A stretch of 64,000 nt of DNA from assembly GCF_029168945.1 (NCBI RefSeq), contig NC_083608.1, forward strand, positions 14,712,136-14,776,135, given 5' to 3'. The notes beneath the pieces are model-generated. The model was not told the origin of the DNA and searched no databases. It saw only the letters and a program-made list of their open reading frames with translations. The translations under genes were made by a program, and so were the position numbers. Each line of letters opens with the position of its first letter. Within the stretch, counting starts at the first letter, position 1. This DNA is from Cannabis sativa. Taxonomy: Eukaryota; Streptophyta; Magnoliopsida; Rosales; Cannabaceae. Shown here one piece after another: positions 23,205 to 37,171 of this stretch.

Positions 23205-24342
23205 ATGATGGATCAAATTCTCTACCGAAGAGGACTCAGCATGCCTTATTTAAGGTGTGTATCGGACCCTGAAGCTAGACAAATCATGCTAGAGGTCGAA
23301 GAAGGGTTCTGTGGAGATCATACGGGAGGACCCAGCCTCTCAAAGAAAATATTGAGACAGGGATACTTCTGGCCAACAATGAAAAAAGATTTATAGACTA
23401 CGTCCAAAAGTGTGATTCGTGCCAAAGGTTTGCGAACATACCGGGAGCTCCTCCAAATGAAATCACCCTGATGACTAGTCCCTGGCCCTTCGCGGTTTGG
23501 GGAATAGATCTTATTGGGTCCCTGCCAACAGGAAAAGGAGGAGTAAAGTATGCAATAGTAGCAGTAGACTACTTCACCAAATGGACGGAGGCTGAGCCCA
23601 TGAAGACTATAACTGCTAAAAAAGCACTAGACTTTGTTATCAAAAACATAGTGTGTCGATATGGCATGCCTCACAAAATAGTCTCTGACAATGGAAAGCA
23701 ATTTGATTGCGAAGAATTTACTGACTTATGCAACCAACACGGAGTAGTGAAAAGCTTCTCCGCGGTGGCCAGACCGCAAACAAACGGTCAAGCAGAAGCA
23801 GTCAATAAAATCCTAAAGGTCACCTTAAAGAAAAAGCTGCTGGCCTGCAAAAACAACTGGCCCGAAGAGTTGCCAAGAGTGTTATGGGCCTACCAGACGA
23901 CCCCCAGAACCACGACCGGCCACTCGCCTTTTTCAATGGCGTACGGTTGTGAAGCAATGGTCCCGGTAGAAACGTTATTCCCGTCCCACAGGAGAACGAC
24001 TTACGATCCAGTCACGAATCAGGCTTTGCTTCAAGAAGCCCTGAATCAAGTTGAAGAACTCCGGGACGAGTCTCAAATACGGATGGCGGCTTATCAAAAG
24101 AAGGTGACCAAGTATTTTAACTCCAAAGTTAAAAACTAAAAGTTTGCTATTGGGGATATGGTCTAAAGAAGAGTCTTCCCAGCCACCCAAGAACCCGGAG
24201 TGGGGGTACTTGGGCCAAATTGGGAAGGACCATATGAAATCGAGGACGAAATCGGCTCAGGCACTTACAAGCTAAAAAGGATGGACGGAACCATTGTGCC
24301 AAGAGCCTGGAATGTCGATCACCTTAGAAAATATTACCAATA
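23205..24342 (+). pseudogene. Tat integrase
   Basis: The N-terminal HHCC-like region begins near 23205, and its Cys pair reads CDSCQR. A frameshift lies near 23393. The frame 23471-24139 has the DDE core: WGIDLIG, IVSDNGKQF and NGQAEAVN, followed by LPRVLWAYQTTPRTTTGHSP. A TAA at 24137 and a TAG near 24164 interrupt the C-terminal domain, which continues as GPYEIEDEIGSGTYKL to HLRKYYQ and the true end at about 24342. Integrase inserts the cDNA into the genome; this copy is inactive. Confidence 0.9.
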
Positions 24343-24825
24343 GCCAAAAATGTAACTTAGATTTTGTTTAAAGAGTTTGTACCGTCTAAATGTATACAGC
24401 CTACGCATGTTAAATAAAACTGAGTGCCTTAAAAACAAAGTTTCTATGCCACTCAGGGGGGTACTAAGGTATACCGCACGGACAGACAAAAAAAAACAAA
24501 CTAAGTAAAATATCCTGACCCAAAGGGCATGTCAAAAAAGAGTATGCACAAAAATGAAAGGCATAAGTATAAACATCCTGATCCAAAGGACAGGTCCAAA
24601 AAAAGATATGTGCATCAAAAGAAATCATATATAAATATAAAAAACCTAGCCCTAAGGGCAGGTCTAAATATATACAAATGGCCAGGGGACAGGCCTTAAA
24701 TATTGTCTCCCCTTTAAATAAAACAGCTATGTAAATATTGTCTTAAATACAAGAAAAATAGCTGTAAATAAACAAATAAAAAAAAGAGTGAAATCCTGGT
24801 TGTACTAGGTCAAACTCGGAGCGGC
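24343..24825 (+). repeat. Noncoding spacer with degenerate tandem units
   Basis: Between integrase and the antisense gene there are about four related units built on CCTGA(C/T)CCAAAGGGCA(T/G)GTC and A-rich filler, near 24511, 24580, 24647 and 24680. Tandem repeats at this position are common in Tat/Ogre-type elements. No gene is visible. Confidence 0.65.
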
Positions 24826-27800
24826 CTAATCGATGCGAGGAGGAAGGCGAGGTCCGATGCGTGCCTCCACCATGGCATCAAGCTTTTTCTTCTTCTCCCG
24901 GAACTTTGCGATCATCTCCTCGGGTTTGGGGTAGAAGGTAAGCTTGATGTTCTGGTCATTTGTAGACCAGGCCATGAAGACGCCATCATCAAAACGCTTG
25001 GCGCACCGGCTGCAGGAGATAGGAGAAAGAAGCTCATCTCTTTTTGCCTTCTTTGAGGCTTGGTCCTTGAAGTCTCTGAGCTCCTTCAGCTCTGCAGCCA
25101 GGGTGGCCCTGGATTCCAAGTTTGCCTGGTGAGTTTCCTCTAAGGACCTCACCTTGGCAGCCATTTCCTCCAAGGCTTCCCTGGCCTCCCGAAGCTCCCG
25201 CCTGGGCTTCGCAGTGGCTTCGCCCTCTGTCCTCAGCTCCTCTTGGTGCCTGGCCTCCAGCCTATCTCTCCACAGGGCCTCCTCCCGGATCATCGCCTCC
25301 GCCTGCGCTTCCCTCCGCTTGGCCTCTTCCTCATTGGCCTTGGCAATGGCCTCCCGGCGCTCAGCAGCCTCCTGATAAAGCCGCCTCTCAGCAGTAAGAT
25401 CCTGAAGAATCTTCCTAACTTCATCCATGTCCCCAAAATCGGACAGGACGAAGCCATGGTTGATTATGTTCTTGGAAAGGCGGCCGGCCTCAGTAGCAAG
25501 CTGGGAAAAGATACAAGTATAAGTAAGAATCTCCGAAAAGAAAATAATAATAAGGAGAAAAGTAAACTACAAAATACTTACCACAGTGAGGGAGTGGCTG
25601 AGATCTTGGACTTGGAAGATGGAGTTCAAGGATGCACAAGCAGCGAACTGCCTAGGTGCACACCGGGTAAGCTGAGACGCAAACTCGCCAGTCATCTCCG
25701 CAGCAAAGGGAGCTAAGGTGGGCCCGAGGAAGCGACCGAACCAGTCCGACAGGGGATCCAAATTTAGATCCCACAGATTCTGGTATTCCGGGTTGTTGAG
25801 AGTATTTTTGCATCTCAACTCGTAAGATCCTCTTCAGGGCCTCCACCTCAGCATACCCCCGGGAGTATTCGTCCATGGCGTAGTTGTGTTTAGCTATCCG
25901 GAGCTCCTGTCTCGCCTCATCTCCAGGAACCGGAGTCAGGACAATATTGGGAGGGGCAGTGTGTTCCTCCATAGGAGAGACCCCACCATCAAGACCGTGG
26001 GCCGAAGTGTCAGCTCTTCGTTGCCGTTTGGGCTCCTCTTGGGCAACCATTTTTCCCCTGCGTTTGCGAATCAGGGCAACTTCTTGCTCTTCTTCACTTT
26101 CTTCAACTTCCTCAGGAAGAGCCCGGTGCCCTCCTTCACCTTCTTCAACTTCCTCAGAAAAGCCCCATTGCTTTTCTTGACCTTCTCCCGGGAGCACCTC
26201 CTCATCCACTAAGTCAATAGGGTCTGGAGGAGCACTGGAAGAAGCCTTTAGAGGGGGGGCCATCTGGGAAGAAGTAAAGGGAGGGGGAGCTTCAGGAGTG
26301 TGAACTCCGGGAAGTTCGGCCAAAATGGCGTCCATGGAAACACATGCTACAACAAAAGAAAGAAGGCAAGTGTTAGAACATCCGTGGGAAACAACAAACA
26401 CTCAGATATAGCAAACAAGCTAGTCATACCCTGACTCTCTAATTCGGCCCTAGAAAAGTTTCGAATCTTAATGCTGGCAGCATCGTCTCCGAGATAGCTG
26501 TCCGAAGGCTGGAACCAGCTGGATGAAATATAAGCTGAAGGGTCTAAGGGGACGGGCTCCGGAGGACCAGAACCCATCCGGGACCGACCTAGGAAATCTC
26601 CTAAGTTGGAAAAATAAAACTCCTTCATATGGTCTCCCCACCGGGTCGAGGGTATCCTAAACCTATAAAGACGCTCATCGAACCCTACAGGCCTAAGACT
26701 GGCATATTCGCCGACAGAAGTGACGTAATGAACTGCTAAAGGAGACTAACCACTGGAGCCGAAAGTGCTGGTGCCAGGAGCCCCAGTGTTCGGCTCCTGA
26801 GCCGAAGGCTTTGGCCTGGGAGCCCTTCTCTCCGCCGAGTCCCCAATATGAAGGGGCTTCCTAGTGATCGCCTGGCTTCTCCTCTCGACCGGGCTCCCCA
26901 CACGAAGTGGCCTCCCGGAAGCTGCCTGAGCCTTAGAATAGGCTTTCTCCTGAGCCTTCCGGTAGAGATAGTCCTGGTACTTCTTCTCGGCAGTGGCGAT
27001 GATCTCGTCCCGGAAGGTCTTCTCCGCGGTAGGCACCCTTACATTGGGACAGATAACTCGGGAAAGGTTAGAGTCCTCCACGGATTGGTGCGATAGGATG
27101 AGTTTTGCTTTCCTGCAGTTCTCCGTCGTAACCAGGCCCATGACGTCGAGGTCCGCCCGGTCATAAGAGGCGAAGGACTGGGCTCTCCGAAGAAAGACCT
27201 GAGTAGGCGCGGTCCGCTCGTAAGGAGGAATCCTAACCCACTCCGTGAGGAGTTCCGGATGTTCCACTACTCGGAACCCGGAAGAGAAGAAAAAACGATG
27301 GCGATACTCCTTAACATGAGTTTGCCTATTATACGGGACCACCCCATCATTGGCAGGGTGGGCCCGGAACCCATAAAAATCATCCTTAAGTTTGTCCCCC
27401 TTCTTGGGGACAGGAAACAAGTTCATAAAAATACAATATCTCCGCCGGGCTGGGAGAGCCCCATCCCCGGCGGAGTAAAAAATAAATAAGCCTGAGAGCA
27501 GGCGGTATGCTTGAGGAATAAGTTAGTATGGCGCAAGGCCGACAAAAACTAAAAAATTAACAAAGTAGTCTTGGAGAGGAAGCATGGCCCCAGCCATCAA
27601 GTGCGTCTGGCTCCAGGCCCCGAAGCCGCCGTACTTGTGATTGGGCGTCTCCGCATCACGAGGTGGCCGGTGGTAGGTCCCGGATGTGGAAGGCTTGATT
27701 CCAGCTACCTCCACGATGTTCTCCAACTGATGGGGACAAGTTAGAGTAGAGTGAACCTCTGCCGCCTCCCATCCGGTGGCCCGAGACTTGTACCCCTCCT

Positions 27801-27844
27801 GGGCAACGGGACCCAGCGAGACCTCTTCGAGGGTAGCCAGACGC

Positions 27845-29738
27845 TATTGGAATTATTTTACCAGGATCTTAGATCTACTCACAAGTATGTTTATTAACAC
27901 CCTAAATATGAACTTTCTAAAACGATGAAATAAACACATATAAAGTTTAGGAAACCTTACATTGGTTGCAGCGGAATAATATGACTCCTTTCGTTCAGAT
28001 ATCTAGCGCTTGATTCCTTTCTGTAGCAGAGCATTATCAATATCTGAACCTGGATCTCTTTCTCTGAATCTTTGATGCTGAAACTCCTTTTTGTTGAAAG
28101 TCTTTCTTCACGATCTTCCTCACTATGATTGAGGTATCACTTGCTGTGTGTGGGCACTACTCATACACTAAGAATTTCGAAATTCAAGAGGGAAGAGAAA
28201 GAAGAAGTGGCAGCTAAAGATAGGGAGAGAGAAAGGCTCAGGTTTTTCTCTGAAGGAAAAATAGAAAATTTAAGTGTGTTTTTCCTGAAGCCTTCACTAT
28301 CTATTTATAGCATTCCACTAGGGTTAGGTTTGAATTATTTGGCATTAAAATAATGAAAAAATCAGTTTAAATTTCCTACAAAAGTGGCTGGCCCTATACA
28401 AGTGGATTTGGGCCTCACTTTTTGCAATTTTGCAGTTTTATCTTTTCTGCATCTGATTTTCTCAAAAACGCCAATTTTCTAATTCAACCATTTAAATGCC
28501 AATTCTAACTATTTAATAACTATAAATAATTATTAAATAATATTGTCATTTATAATATTTATTAATTGAACCATACAAAGTATCATAATTAACAAATATG
28601 CCCATATAAACTCTTTCTTTACAATTTCGCCCTTACTTAGTGAAAAATTCACAAATAGACATAGTCTAATTTGAGAATTATAATTGATTAATCAAAACCA
28701 ATTACACGAGTCTTACAAGCAATATTATCTCAACTAGTGGGGGGACCATGGGTCTATATAACCGAGCTTCCAATAAGTAGATCAAGAATTTAGCACTAAA
28801 ATTCACTAACTTATTAATTATTCGTTGAATCCACGCATAGAACTTAGAATTGCACTCTCAGTATATAGAATGCTCTATATGTTCCACCATATAGACACAT
28901 CATTAGTTATCCATTGTTATAATCCTAATGTGATCAATGATCCTCTATATGAATGATCTACATTGTAAAGGGATTAAATTACCGTTACACCCTACAATGT
29001 ATTTATTCCTTAAAACACTTGACCCCGTATAAATGATATTTCAGCTTATGTGAAATGAATACTCCACCATTTATGTTCGTTTGGTCAAGCTCGAAGGAGA
29101 TCATCCTTTGCTTACTATTCGCCAGATAGAAGCTATAGATTCCATGTTTATGCTAGCGCTCCCACTCAATTGCACTACCGTGTTCCCAAAATGTACGCAT
29201 CACCCTGACCTAAAAGTAGGCTTAACTAACAAATCAAAGAACACGAATAGCCTTTCAAGATTGAGCCTAATCATAACAGGATTAAGAACATTTGATCTAG
29301 GATCAACTAGGCGATATTGACTTGAATAGATATTACGGTAAGTTTAATAAATCTAAGTCAAAGTTCAATATCGGTCCACTCCGATGCATACTCCATGCAT
29401 CCAACCTGAGCTTTACTTTAACCAATGCTCTGGAAAGAACATAGCATTTCTCCAAATGCAAGTAAACTCTGTTGTAGATTATCATATCAGTAAAACCCTA
29501 TGTCTGATAAATCTAGGAAACTTTATTCACATAGTCATGTTTACTTTCCAATGTGTTGACAGCACAATAAACAGGATTAAGTATGTGAAAAGGGTTTCAG
29601 ATGAATTCATACATTATGTACATATAATCATGAAATAAATCATGTGAACCATGCAACATTAAATGTTGTTTCTGATCTATATTAATAAGTAAATTTGATT
29701 AATTGAAATGAGTTTTATTTAGGGCATAAAACCCAACA
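27845..29738 (-). repeat. 3' LTR (in element sense) of the copia element
   Basis: It begins on the plus strand TATTGGAATTATTTTACC and ends ATAAAACCCAACA. The frames inside it (74 aa near 28129 and 79 aa near 29081) recur in the other LTR only because the LTRs are copies; they have no protein signature. Confidence 0.92.
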
Positions 29739-32700
29739 AACTCCCACTTGCACTAATATAAAACAAAAAGTGCGTTTCAAATAATCTCAACACCTTGATA
29801 TACAAATCAAGTGTAGTAGTAGTAAACTCCTCGTAATAGGATCTGAAAGGTTGAATTAAACACAACCTTTTCTCCACCATTACTCTTCCTTTAATCACAA
29901 AATCATTGATAATGTGAAATTCCTCTCTATATGTCTACTCTCTTGGGATACTGGATTCTATACCTTTGGCAACTACTTTTGGTTAATCAGGAAATTAACA
30001 CTAGTAGTTTAAGGCAATTTGGAATGGTGCCAAAGATGTATAAAACTTTCCTTAGACTGAATAAGTACCTTTCCTGCAACTTTAACATTCAGTCCCTCTC
30101 TGGTAGACCTAGAGACTTCAGATAGGTTTTTACACTTCTCCAAAATCACTATTCCACCCCCAGAGTAACCACCATCTTATCAGAAAGATTTACTAGCACA
30201 AAGGCAAATTTCGAAATCTGATATGGTGTAGTCTAAGAGTTTTAAACACACCCTTATAGACTAACATATAGTTCCTCTTAGTCATTTTCTTAGAAAAGTA
30301 GTATTTGTTTGATCAAACACTTTCTTATCTATTGACAATGGGATAGTCCACCCCTAATCACTTAGAATAGCTAACAAACCATGGTTAACAGTTCTAGCTT
30401 TTCTTAAGATTTTGATTAGGTCATCCATGAATCTAGTAATGATTTACATTAAGTATACAACCATTACATCATTTTGAAATTGTATTACCATAGAAGGAAT
30501 TAGGCAACGACTAGTAACTAATCATCAACATGCAACTCGAAATTTCTGGGGAGGTAAGTTTGGATATAATTCAAAAATCAAATTAATGATCTTTGAACTG
30601 CATATCTACTAACTATTTCTCCACCCCTGTCAGTTTGCAAGATCTTTAACCACTTACCTTAATGGTTTTAAACATTGCTAGAAATTAATGAAATTTTTCA
30701 AACATTTCAAATTTCTTAGCATAAGGTATAATCTAGAGTGATCGTTTTAAGAATACAACGAAAAACTCATATCCACCCCTGAATGTACATCCATCTGCGA
30801 ATGAGATGGAACTACTTTCAGTGGATATAGGCATATTAACTCTTTGCAGAGATTGATCTTGTCAAATCCACTATGAACAAGATACAAATGCCATAGATTA
30901 AAAAAAATGTGGTAGTGTTTTTTGATGACTTAGGTTTATAAAAGAATTCTTAGAATAGTGCAAGTGGATCCTGGTCACAGAATACCTAACTCATATTCCA
31001 TACAGTTTTAATCCATTAATAGAAGATGGATATTAAACACTTGAGAAAGTGTAACTGTATTGTATTCTGGAATTAGAAATATAAGAAAATTTCTATTTGG
31101 AATCTGAAATTAAAGTCAAAGACTTAAATTTATACCAAATATAATGAGTAATTCTTTCTTGGACCACCACTACTATTTAAACTCTAAGTCAGATTTGCCC
31201 ATACAAGTAGGAGATTTCTAAGATTGAGGATTTATATCAATTGGGAATAGAATTTCGGGATTATAATCATATGCGTCATATTGACATGAAATGATTTATA
31301 GACCATTCATCCAATGATTGTTTTTAAAGCTAATTCGAAATGAATAAGCTAAGAGGAATTAGGATAATTTCATTTAAAATAAGAATCCAACGATGCTTCG
31401 ATTAGCGAAAGTCAAAGTAATCTTATTTATACAATCTTCTTGTTTCATATCGTAAAAATACTAGTCTAAGGTGTCATCAATTGATGAACAGCTAGATGTC
31501 GCATATACAATATTTATCTTTCGAGATCTAACACTATTATGTATGTCTAATGGTGAAAATCCACTAGGGATTTATCTCATTAGATAAACAAGCCAAGTTA
31601 GACCAACAATGAAGATTCGAAATTAAACTACAACTTAATAACAGAAAATAACATGGTTCAATATAAACTCATACACAATTCAGAAATTATAAGCATATAG
31701 CAAGTAGGAATGACAAGTGAAAATACTAAAACATACAATCCTAAATAATTTCCAAGGTTTTTCAACAAACTGATACAGTGTCCCATTTAGGCGAGAGTCA
31801 AAGCATCATCCATTGAATAGAGTTGTCAGCTCATCTAAAATGATAACCATTCTAGCAACCTTTTATTCGATCAAGATTGGAATTCAGCGTTGTCCCGTTT
31901 AGGCGAGAGTCAAGGCGATTCTATCTTATGAGCTCCCACCATTGTTTCGTAATTTGCAAGTCAAGTATGGTTGCCACCATTAGGGTGATCCATACCATAC
32001 AAAACACTTACAAACTACTTATCATTCGAGATTAAACGGTGCGAAATTGCTAATGAACGTTCCTCCATTAGGGAGGATTACTCACTAAAACAAACGCGGT
32101 GTAAAACCCACAATGGAGATCGAATGTCTCTTGATAATAAAGCTCATTATTTAAAGAGAGTTGTATTTTCTTTGATTCTCTTTATTTAATCTATTTATTT
32201 TAAATATATATATTTATTAATTAAAATTTCCAATTTAGAATGAAAAATTCTAAATATAAATTTTAATTTAATATTTATAAATTTTACTTAGATGGATATG
32301 AAAATAACATGAATTATTTCCATCTTAGTAATAATTTCCAATAAATATTTAGAAAAATATTCAATTTAAGTTGTTACAAAATTAATTTAAATTAATTTAC
32401 AACTCAAATTTAATTTTCTATAAATATATATTGCATTTCGAAAAATTAAAGTATTTAAGAATACAATTTTCAAAAAATGCATATTAAAATAAAAAATAAT
32501 CCTGGAAAAATTATTCTAATTTAATGTTGGCCCAAAATTAATTAATAAAATTAATTTACAACAAAAAATATAATTTTCCTATTTAATTATATATATAAGA
32601 AAAATTTCAAATATTTAAGTATGATGATGAAAATCAACTTAAATATTAATTTTCTATTTAATTAAATACACTAGAAAAATACTTGAAGCAAAAATATCAT

Positions 32701-35230
32701 CTATCTAGATTTTCCTTTGACTAATTAATTCAATTTCTAATAATATACTTTAATTCAATTTATTCTAAATTAATCAATAAATGAAAAAATCATTGATTTA
32801 AGTTGGTCCAAAATTAAAATAAATAATTTACAACTTTAATCTATTTTTCAATTAAAATTCGAAATTCCAGCATTTAAGAAATGCAATTTCGAAATTTGAT
32901 TAATAAAATAAAGAAAAACTATATTTTGAAAATTATTTAAATTTAGTTGAAAAAATAAATTTCAACTAAAAATAATTTTCTATTTAATTAAATGTCATGA
33001 AAAAGAAATATTTAAGTATGATGATAAAAATCAACTTAGATATTCAATTTTCAAATTAATTAAATGTATTAAATTCAAAAAATAAATAATTAAGTGTAGA
33101 GAAGGCTTAATTATTAATCTCTAGTTTAATACTAGGAAAAATATACTTAAAATAAATTGTACCAAAATTAATTAATAAATAATTAATTTCACAATGTATA
33201 ATATTTCCTATTTAATATTAGAAATAATAAGTAGTCTAGAAATAACTATCTAGAAAATATCTTATTTGACTAAGTATCCACAAAATTTGAAAAAATATCT
33301 AATTTAAGTTGTATTAGAAAAAATCTAGAACTTAAATATTTTTCAAATTTAAATTTAATTAAATATCAAAAATTAAGTTGTAACCACTTAATTTGAAAAT
33401 ATTCCATTTTAAGTTAATATTCGAAAAGATATTAACTTAAAAAATATCTAAAGAATCTTAATAACCAATGCCTAAAATTCCTCAACTTAATTTTGAAATT
33501 TGAAATTCAAAAGATATTCAGATTTAAGTTGGTTAGTTGTAGATAACTAAATATCAACTTAAATAAGAATATTTAATGAAAAATTTAAATTAAGTTCCAG
33601 AAAGAATCTAGATGGTTATAATTCTATATTTAATTAAATACAAGAAAATACATATAGTTTAGCTTAGAATAAAAAATTCTTTAAACTATAATTTTCTTAA
33701 ATTAATTTCAAAATAAATGAAATTAATTATGTTGCTAATCAATTTTATTAGGTTAAACTAGTGTAATTAACCTAGTACAGTTGTTCAAATTAGGCAAATG
33801 GGCCTTCACAATTGGGGTGGTTCATGTGAGGGGGTGCTGGGTTCAGTATGTCATACCCACTTCTATGGCCCCCAACTCTCACACAAGGCCCAAAAGAGAG
33901 GAATTTAACCTTAATAAGAACAACTGTTATTAATTGAATAGGCCCAAAAACTAAATGGGCCTAAATAAATTCTATCAAGAACTATGATAATTTATTTTAG
34001 CAACAACAACCTATATGTATCTATAATCAAATTAAACATATAGGCTCACACAGGCACACTTTGGATGGGTCCTATCATGTTGCTAGGTCATACACAGATG
34101 AAAGAAGATTGTAAATTTACCTGTTACAAATTATTAACTTGACCAAGGGAGCCATCAGATCATTAGATTTGGCAAAAAGTAATCATGGCTATTTGCAATC
34201 AAGTAATAATAGGTTTTGAAAACTTACAAACAAGCTAAAACACATACTCCTCCAACAAGGTTAGTTGGATAGTTGGATGTAGGATTTATTTAATTTTAAA
34301 TTAAATATTTAATTTCGAAAATAATTAATTAAATAATAAAAAAAAATTCGAAAATTTAAAAAAAAAATTGAAAAATTCGAAATTTTTAAAAAATTTAAAT
34401 TTAAAATTAAACCTATAATTTTTGAAAAATTAGGTTTCAACCAACCTAAATATCATTTCAAAAATTTGCTAACTACTTTTAAATTTTAAATGTTATTTTA
34501 TAAATAAAAATTAAATAAAAAATTAGAAAAGATAAATAAATATCTTTTTCAAATTTTAAATGTAATTTAAATAAATAAAATAACAAAATTTAAAAAATTA
34601 GCAAAATATTTTATATCATTTAAAAATTACATGATTATAAATATCTTATTTTTAAATTTAAAATAAGATAAGATATAATCAAATTTTAAAATAAGATAGA
34701 TTTTTAAGCAAGAAGATAGATACTAATTCTATTCAAATTCAAATTACACTAATATCTTGAATTAAATTTAAAAAATATTAAATTAATTCAAAAAGATAAT
34801 TAGAATTGAATTAGGAATAGTAATAGTATAAATACAAAACTATACCAAAAATCGGAAGTTAATTCCATGAAAAAGCATGAAAAATCGAAGAAAAACAAAA
34901 AAATTGTGAACTGTACGGACAGTTTCGCGATCGCAGGAAAATTTCAGCACATCCCCGATTTTTTTCAAATCTTCAAAAATTCATAACTAACTCAAATAAA
35001 ATCGAAATTGAGTTCTGTAAAAGGCTAACTTGCTTAATTTTTCCCATACTATCCAATAAAAATAATTCCAGAAACAAAATCGCAATTATTTTTCACGAAA
35101 ATTTACAAACATCAATCAATCATCAAATAACACTCAATACAACATGATACCATCCAAAGAACATACAAACAATCGTTTTAAAGTCCAAATTTCTTGCAAG
35201 TAAATCAATTACCATGGCTCTGATACTAGT
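29739..35230 (-). pseudogene. Decayed copia gag-pol interior
   Basis: On the minus strand near 30905-30850 the translation NLWHLYLVHSGFDKIN resembles the gag-pre-integrase motif (LWHLRLGHIG). Near 30645-30620 the string LQTDRGGE resembles the integrase LRSDRGGEY motif. Stops and shifts are dense everywhere else. The half from about 32190 to 34820 is extremely AT-rich with repeated TTAATTTAATTAAA-like words and appears non-coding. Near 31770 and 31880 the words CCCATTTAGGCGAGAGTCAA and CCCGTTTAGGCGAGAGTCAA recur. No frame longer than about 60 codons is likely to be real. Confidence 0.6.
35212..35229 (-). other. Copia primer binding site
   Basis: On the minus strand the LTR is followed by TAGTATCAGAGCCATGG, one base off the TGGTATCAGAGC that pairs with initiator methionine tRNA in most plant copia elements. 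Confidence 0.8.
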
Positions 35231-37125
35231 TATTGGAATTATTTTATCAGGATCTTAGATCTACTCACAAGTATGTTTATTAACACCCTAAATATGAACT
35301 TTCTAAAACGATGAAATAAACACATATAAAGTTTAGGAAACCTTACATTGGTTGCAGCGGAATAATATGACTCCTTCCATTCAGATATCTAGCCCTTGAT
35401 TCCTTTCTGTAGCAGAGCATTATCAATATCTGAACCTGGATCTCTTTCTCTGAATCTTTGATGCTGAAACTCCTTTTTGCTGAAAGTCTTTCTTCACGAT
35501 CTTCCTCACTATGATTGAGGTATCACTTGCTGTGTGTGGGCACTACTCATACACTAAAAATTTCGAAATTCAAGAGGGAAGAGAAAGAAGAAGTGGCAGC
35601 TAAAGATAGGGAGAGAGAAAGGCTCAGGTTTTTCTCTGAAGGAAAAATAGAAAATTTAAGTGTGTTTTTCCTGAAGCCTTCACTATCTATTTATAGCATT
35701 CCACTAGGGTTAGGTTTGAATTATTTGGCATTAAAATAATGAAAAAATCAATTTAAATTTCCTACAAAAGTGGCTGGCCCTATACAAGTGGATTTGGGCC
35801 TCACTTTTTGCAATTTCGCAGTTTTATCTTTTCTGCATCTGATTTTCTCAAAAACGCCAATTTTCTAATTCAACCATTTAAATGCCAATTCTAACTATTT
35901 AATAACTATAAATAATTATTAAATAATATTGTCATTTATCATATTTGTTAATTGAACCATACAAAGTATCATAATTAACAAATATGCCCATATAAACTCT
36001 TTCTTTACAATTTCGCCCTTACTTAGTGAAAAATTCACAAATAGACATAGTCTAATTTGAGAATTATAATTGATTAATCAAAACCAATTACATGAGTCTT
36101 ACAAGCAATATTATCTCAACTAGTGGGGGGACCATGGGTCTATATAACCGAACTTCCAATAAGTAGATCAAGAATTTATCACTAAAATTCACTAACTTAT
36201 TAATTCTTCGTTGAATCCACGCATAGAACTTAGAATTGCACTCTCGGTATATAGAATGCTCTATATGTTCCACCATATAGACACATCATTAGTTATCCAT
36301 TGTTATAATCCTAATGTGATCAATGATCCTCTATATGAATGATCTACACTGTAAAGGGATTAAATTACCGTTACACCCTACAATGTATTTATTCCTTAAA
36401 ACACTTGACCCCGTATAAATAATATTTCAGCTTATGTGAAATGAGTACTCCACCATTTATGTTCGTTTGGTCAAGCTCGAAGGAGATCATCCTTTGCTTA
36501 CTATTCGCCAGATAGAAGCTATAGATTCCATGTTTATGCTAGCGCTCCCACTCAATTGCACTACCGTGTTCCCAAAATGTACGTATCACCCTGACCTAAA
36601 AGTAGGCTTAACTAACAAATTAAAGAACACGAATAGCCTTTCAAGATTGAGCCTAATCATAACAGGATTAAGAACATTTGATCTAGGATCAACTAGGCGA
36701 TATTGACTTGAATAGATATTACGGTAAGTTTAATAAATCTAAGTCAAAGTTCAATATCGGTCCCTTCCGATGCATACTCCATGCATCCAACCTGAGCTTT
36801 ACTTTAACTAATGCTCTGGAAAGAACATAGCATTTCTCCAAATGCAAGTAAACTCTGTTGTAGATTATCATATCAATAAAACCCTATGTCTGATAAATCT
36901 AGGAAACTTTATTCACATAGTCATGTTTACTTTCCAATGTGTTGACAGCACAATAAACAGGATTAAGTATGTGAAAAGGGTTTCAGATGAATTCATACAT
37001 TATGTACATATAATCATGAAATAAATCATGTGAACCATGCAACATTAAATGTTGTTTCTGATCTATATTAATAAGTAAATTTGATTATATTGAAATGAGT
37101 TTTATTTAGGGCATAAAACCTAACA
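35231..37125 (-). repeat. 5' LTR (in element sense) of the copia element
   Basis: It matches the copy at 27845-29738 with scattered single-base differences. It is bounded by the primer site on the left and the GACGC duplication on the right. Confidence 0.92.
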
Positions 37126-37171
37126 GACGCTTACCACTCTTCTTGGATGACTTTGAGCCAGAAGCAGACAT

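Larger units (their letters stand above)
27845..37125 (-). mobile_element. Ty1/copia element with decayed coding region, inside the Tat antisense gene
   Basis: Two nearly identical LTRs of about 1.9 kb lie at 27845-29738 and 35231-37125. A perfect 5-bp duplication GACGC flanks the whole (27840-27844 and 37126-37130). The orientation is minus: the primer site is at the right-hand LTR and the polypurine tract (GTGCAAGTGGGAGTT, minus strand) abuts the left-hand LTR. The outer ends are TG (TGTTGGGTTTTATG) and TA (AATTCCAATA), not the usual TG...CA. The inner 5.5 kb holds no long frame. Few LTR differences point to recent insertion despite the decayed interior, so it was probably moved by proteins from another element. 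Confidence 0.9.
24826..37171 (-). pseudogene. Antisense gene (aORF) of the Tat element, split by a copia insertion
   Basis: Opposite to gag-pol, a multi-exon gene runs from ATG 37171 to the stop at 24826. The first coding exon (37180 down to about 26430, with the copia removed) encodes a domain with RPPRDAETPNHKYGGFGAW, LPLQDYFVNFLVFVGLAPYQ and FYGFRAHPAND, like the plant 'putative gypsy type transposon' (Transposase_28) family. It ends at a GGTATGA donor (26429). A second exon starts after TTGTAG at 26346 and is acidic and proline-rich. A third intron precedes 25500, and the last exon (25500-24826) is a long E/R/A-rich coiled coil. Breaks: a TAG at about 26746 in the first exon, a frameshift near 25825, and the copia. 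Function is unknown. Confidence 0.82.

Noticed and set aside
26690..26751. Intron donor GGTTAGT at the end of the Transposase_28-like part in the first Tat copy
   Set aside because: The phase continues in frame beyond it through a single TAG into a good reading frame, so a nonsense change explains the break better than a 15-base intron.
28129..29638. Short frames found twice (also at 35515-37024)
   Set aside because: They are in the two copia LTRs and are duplicated only as part of them.
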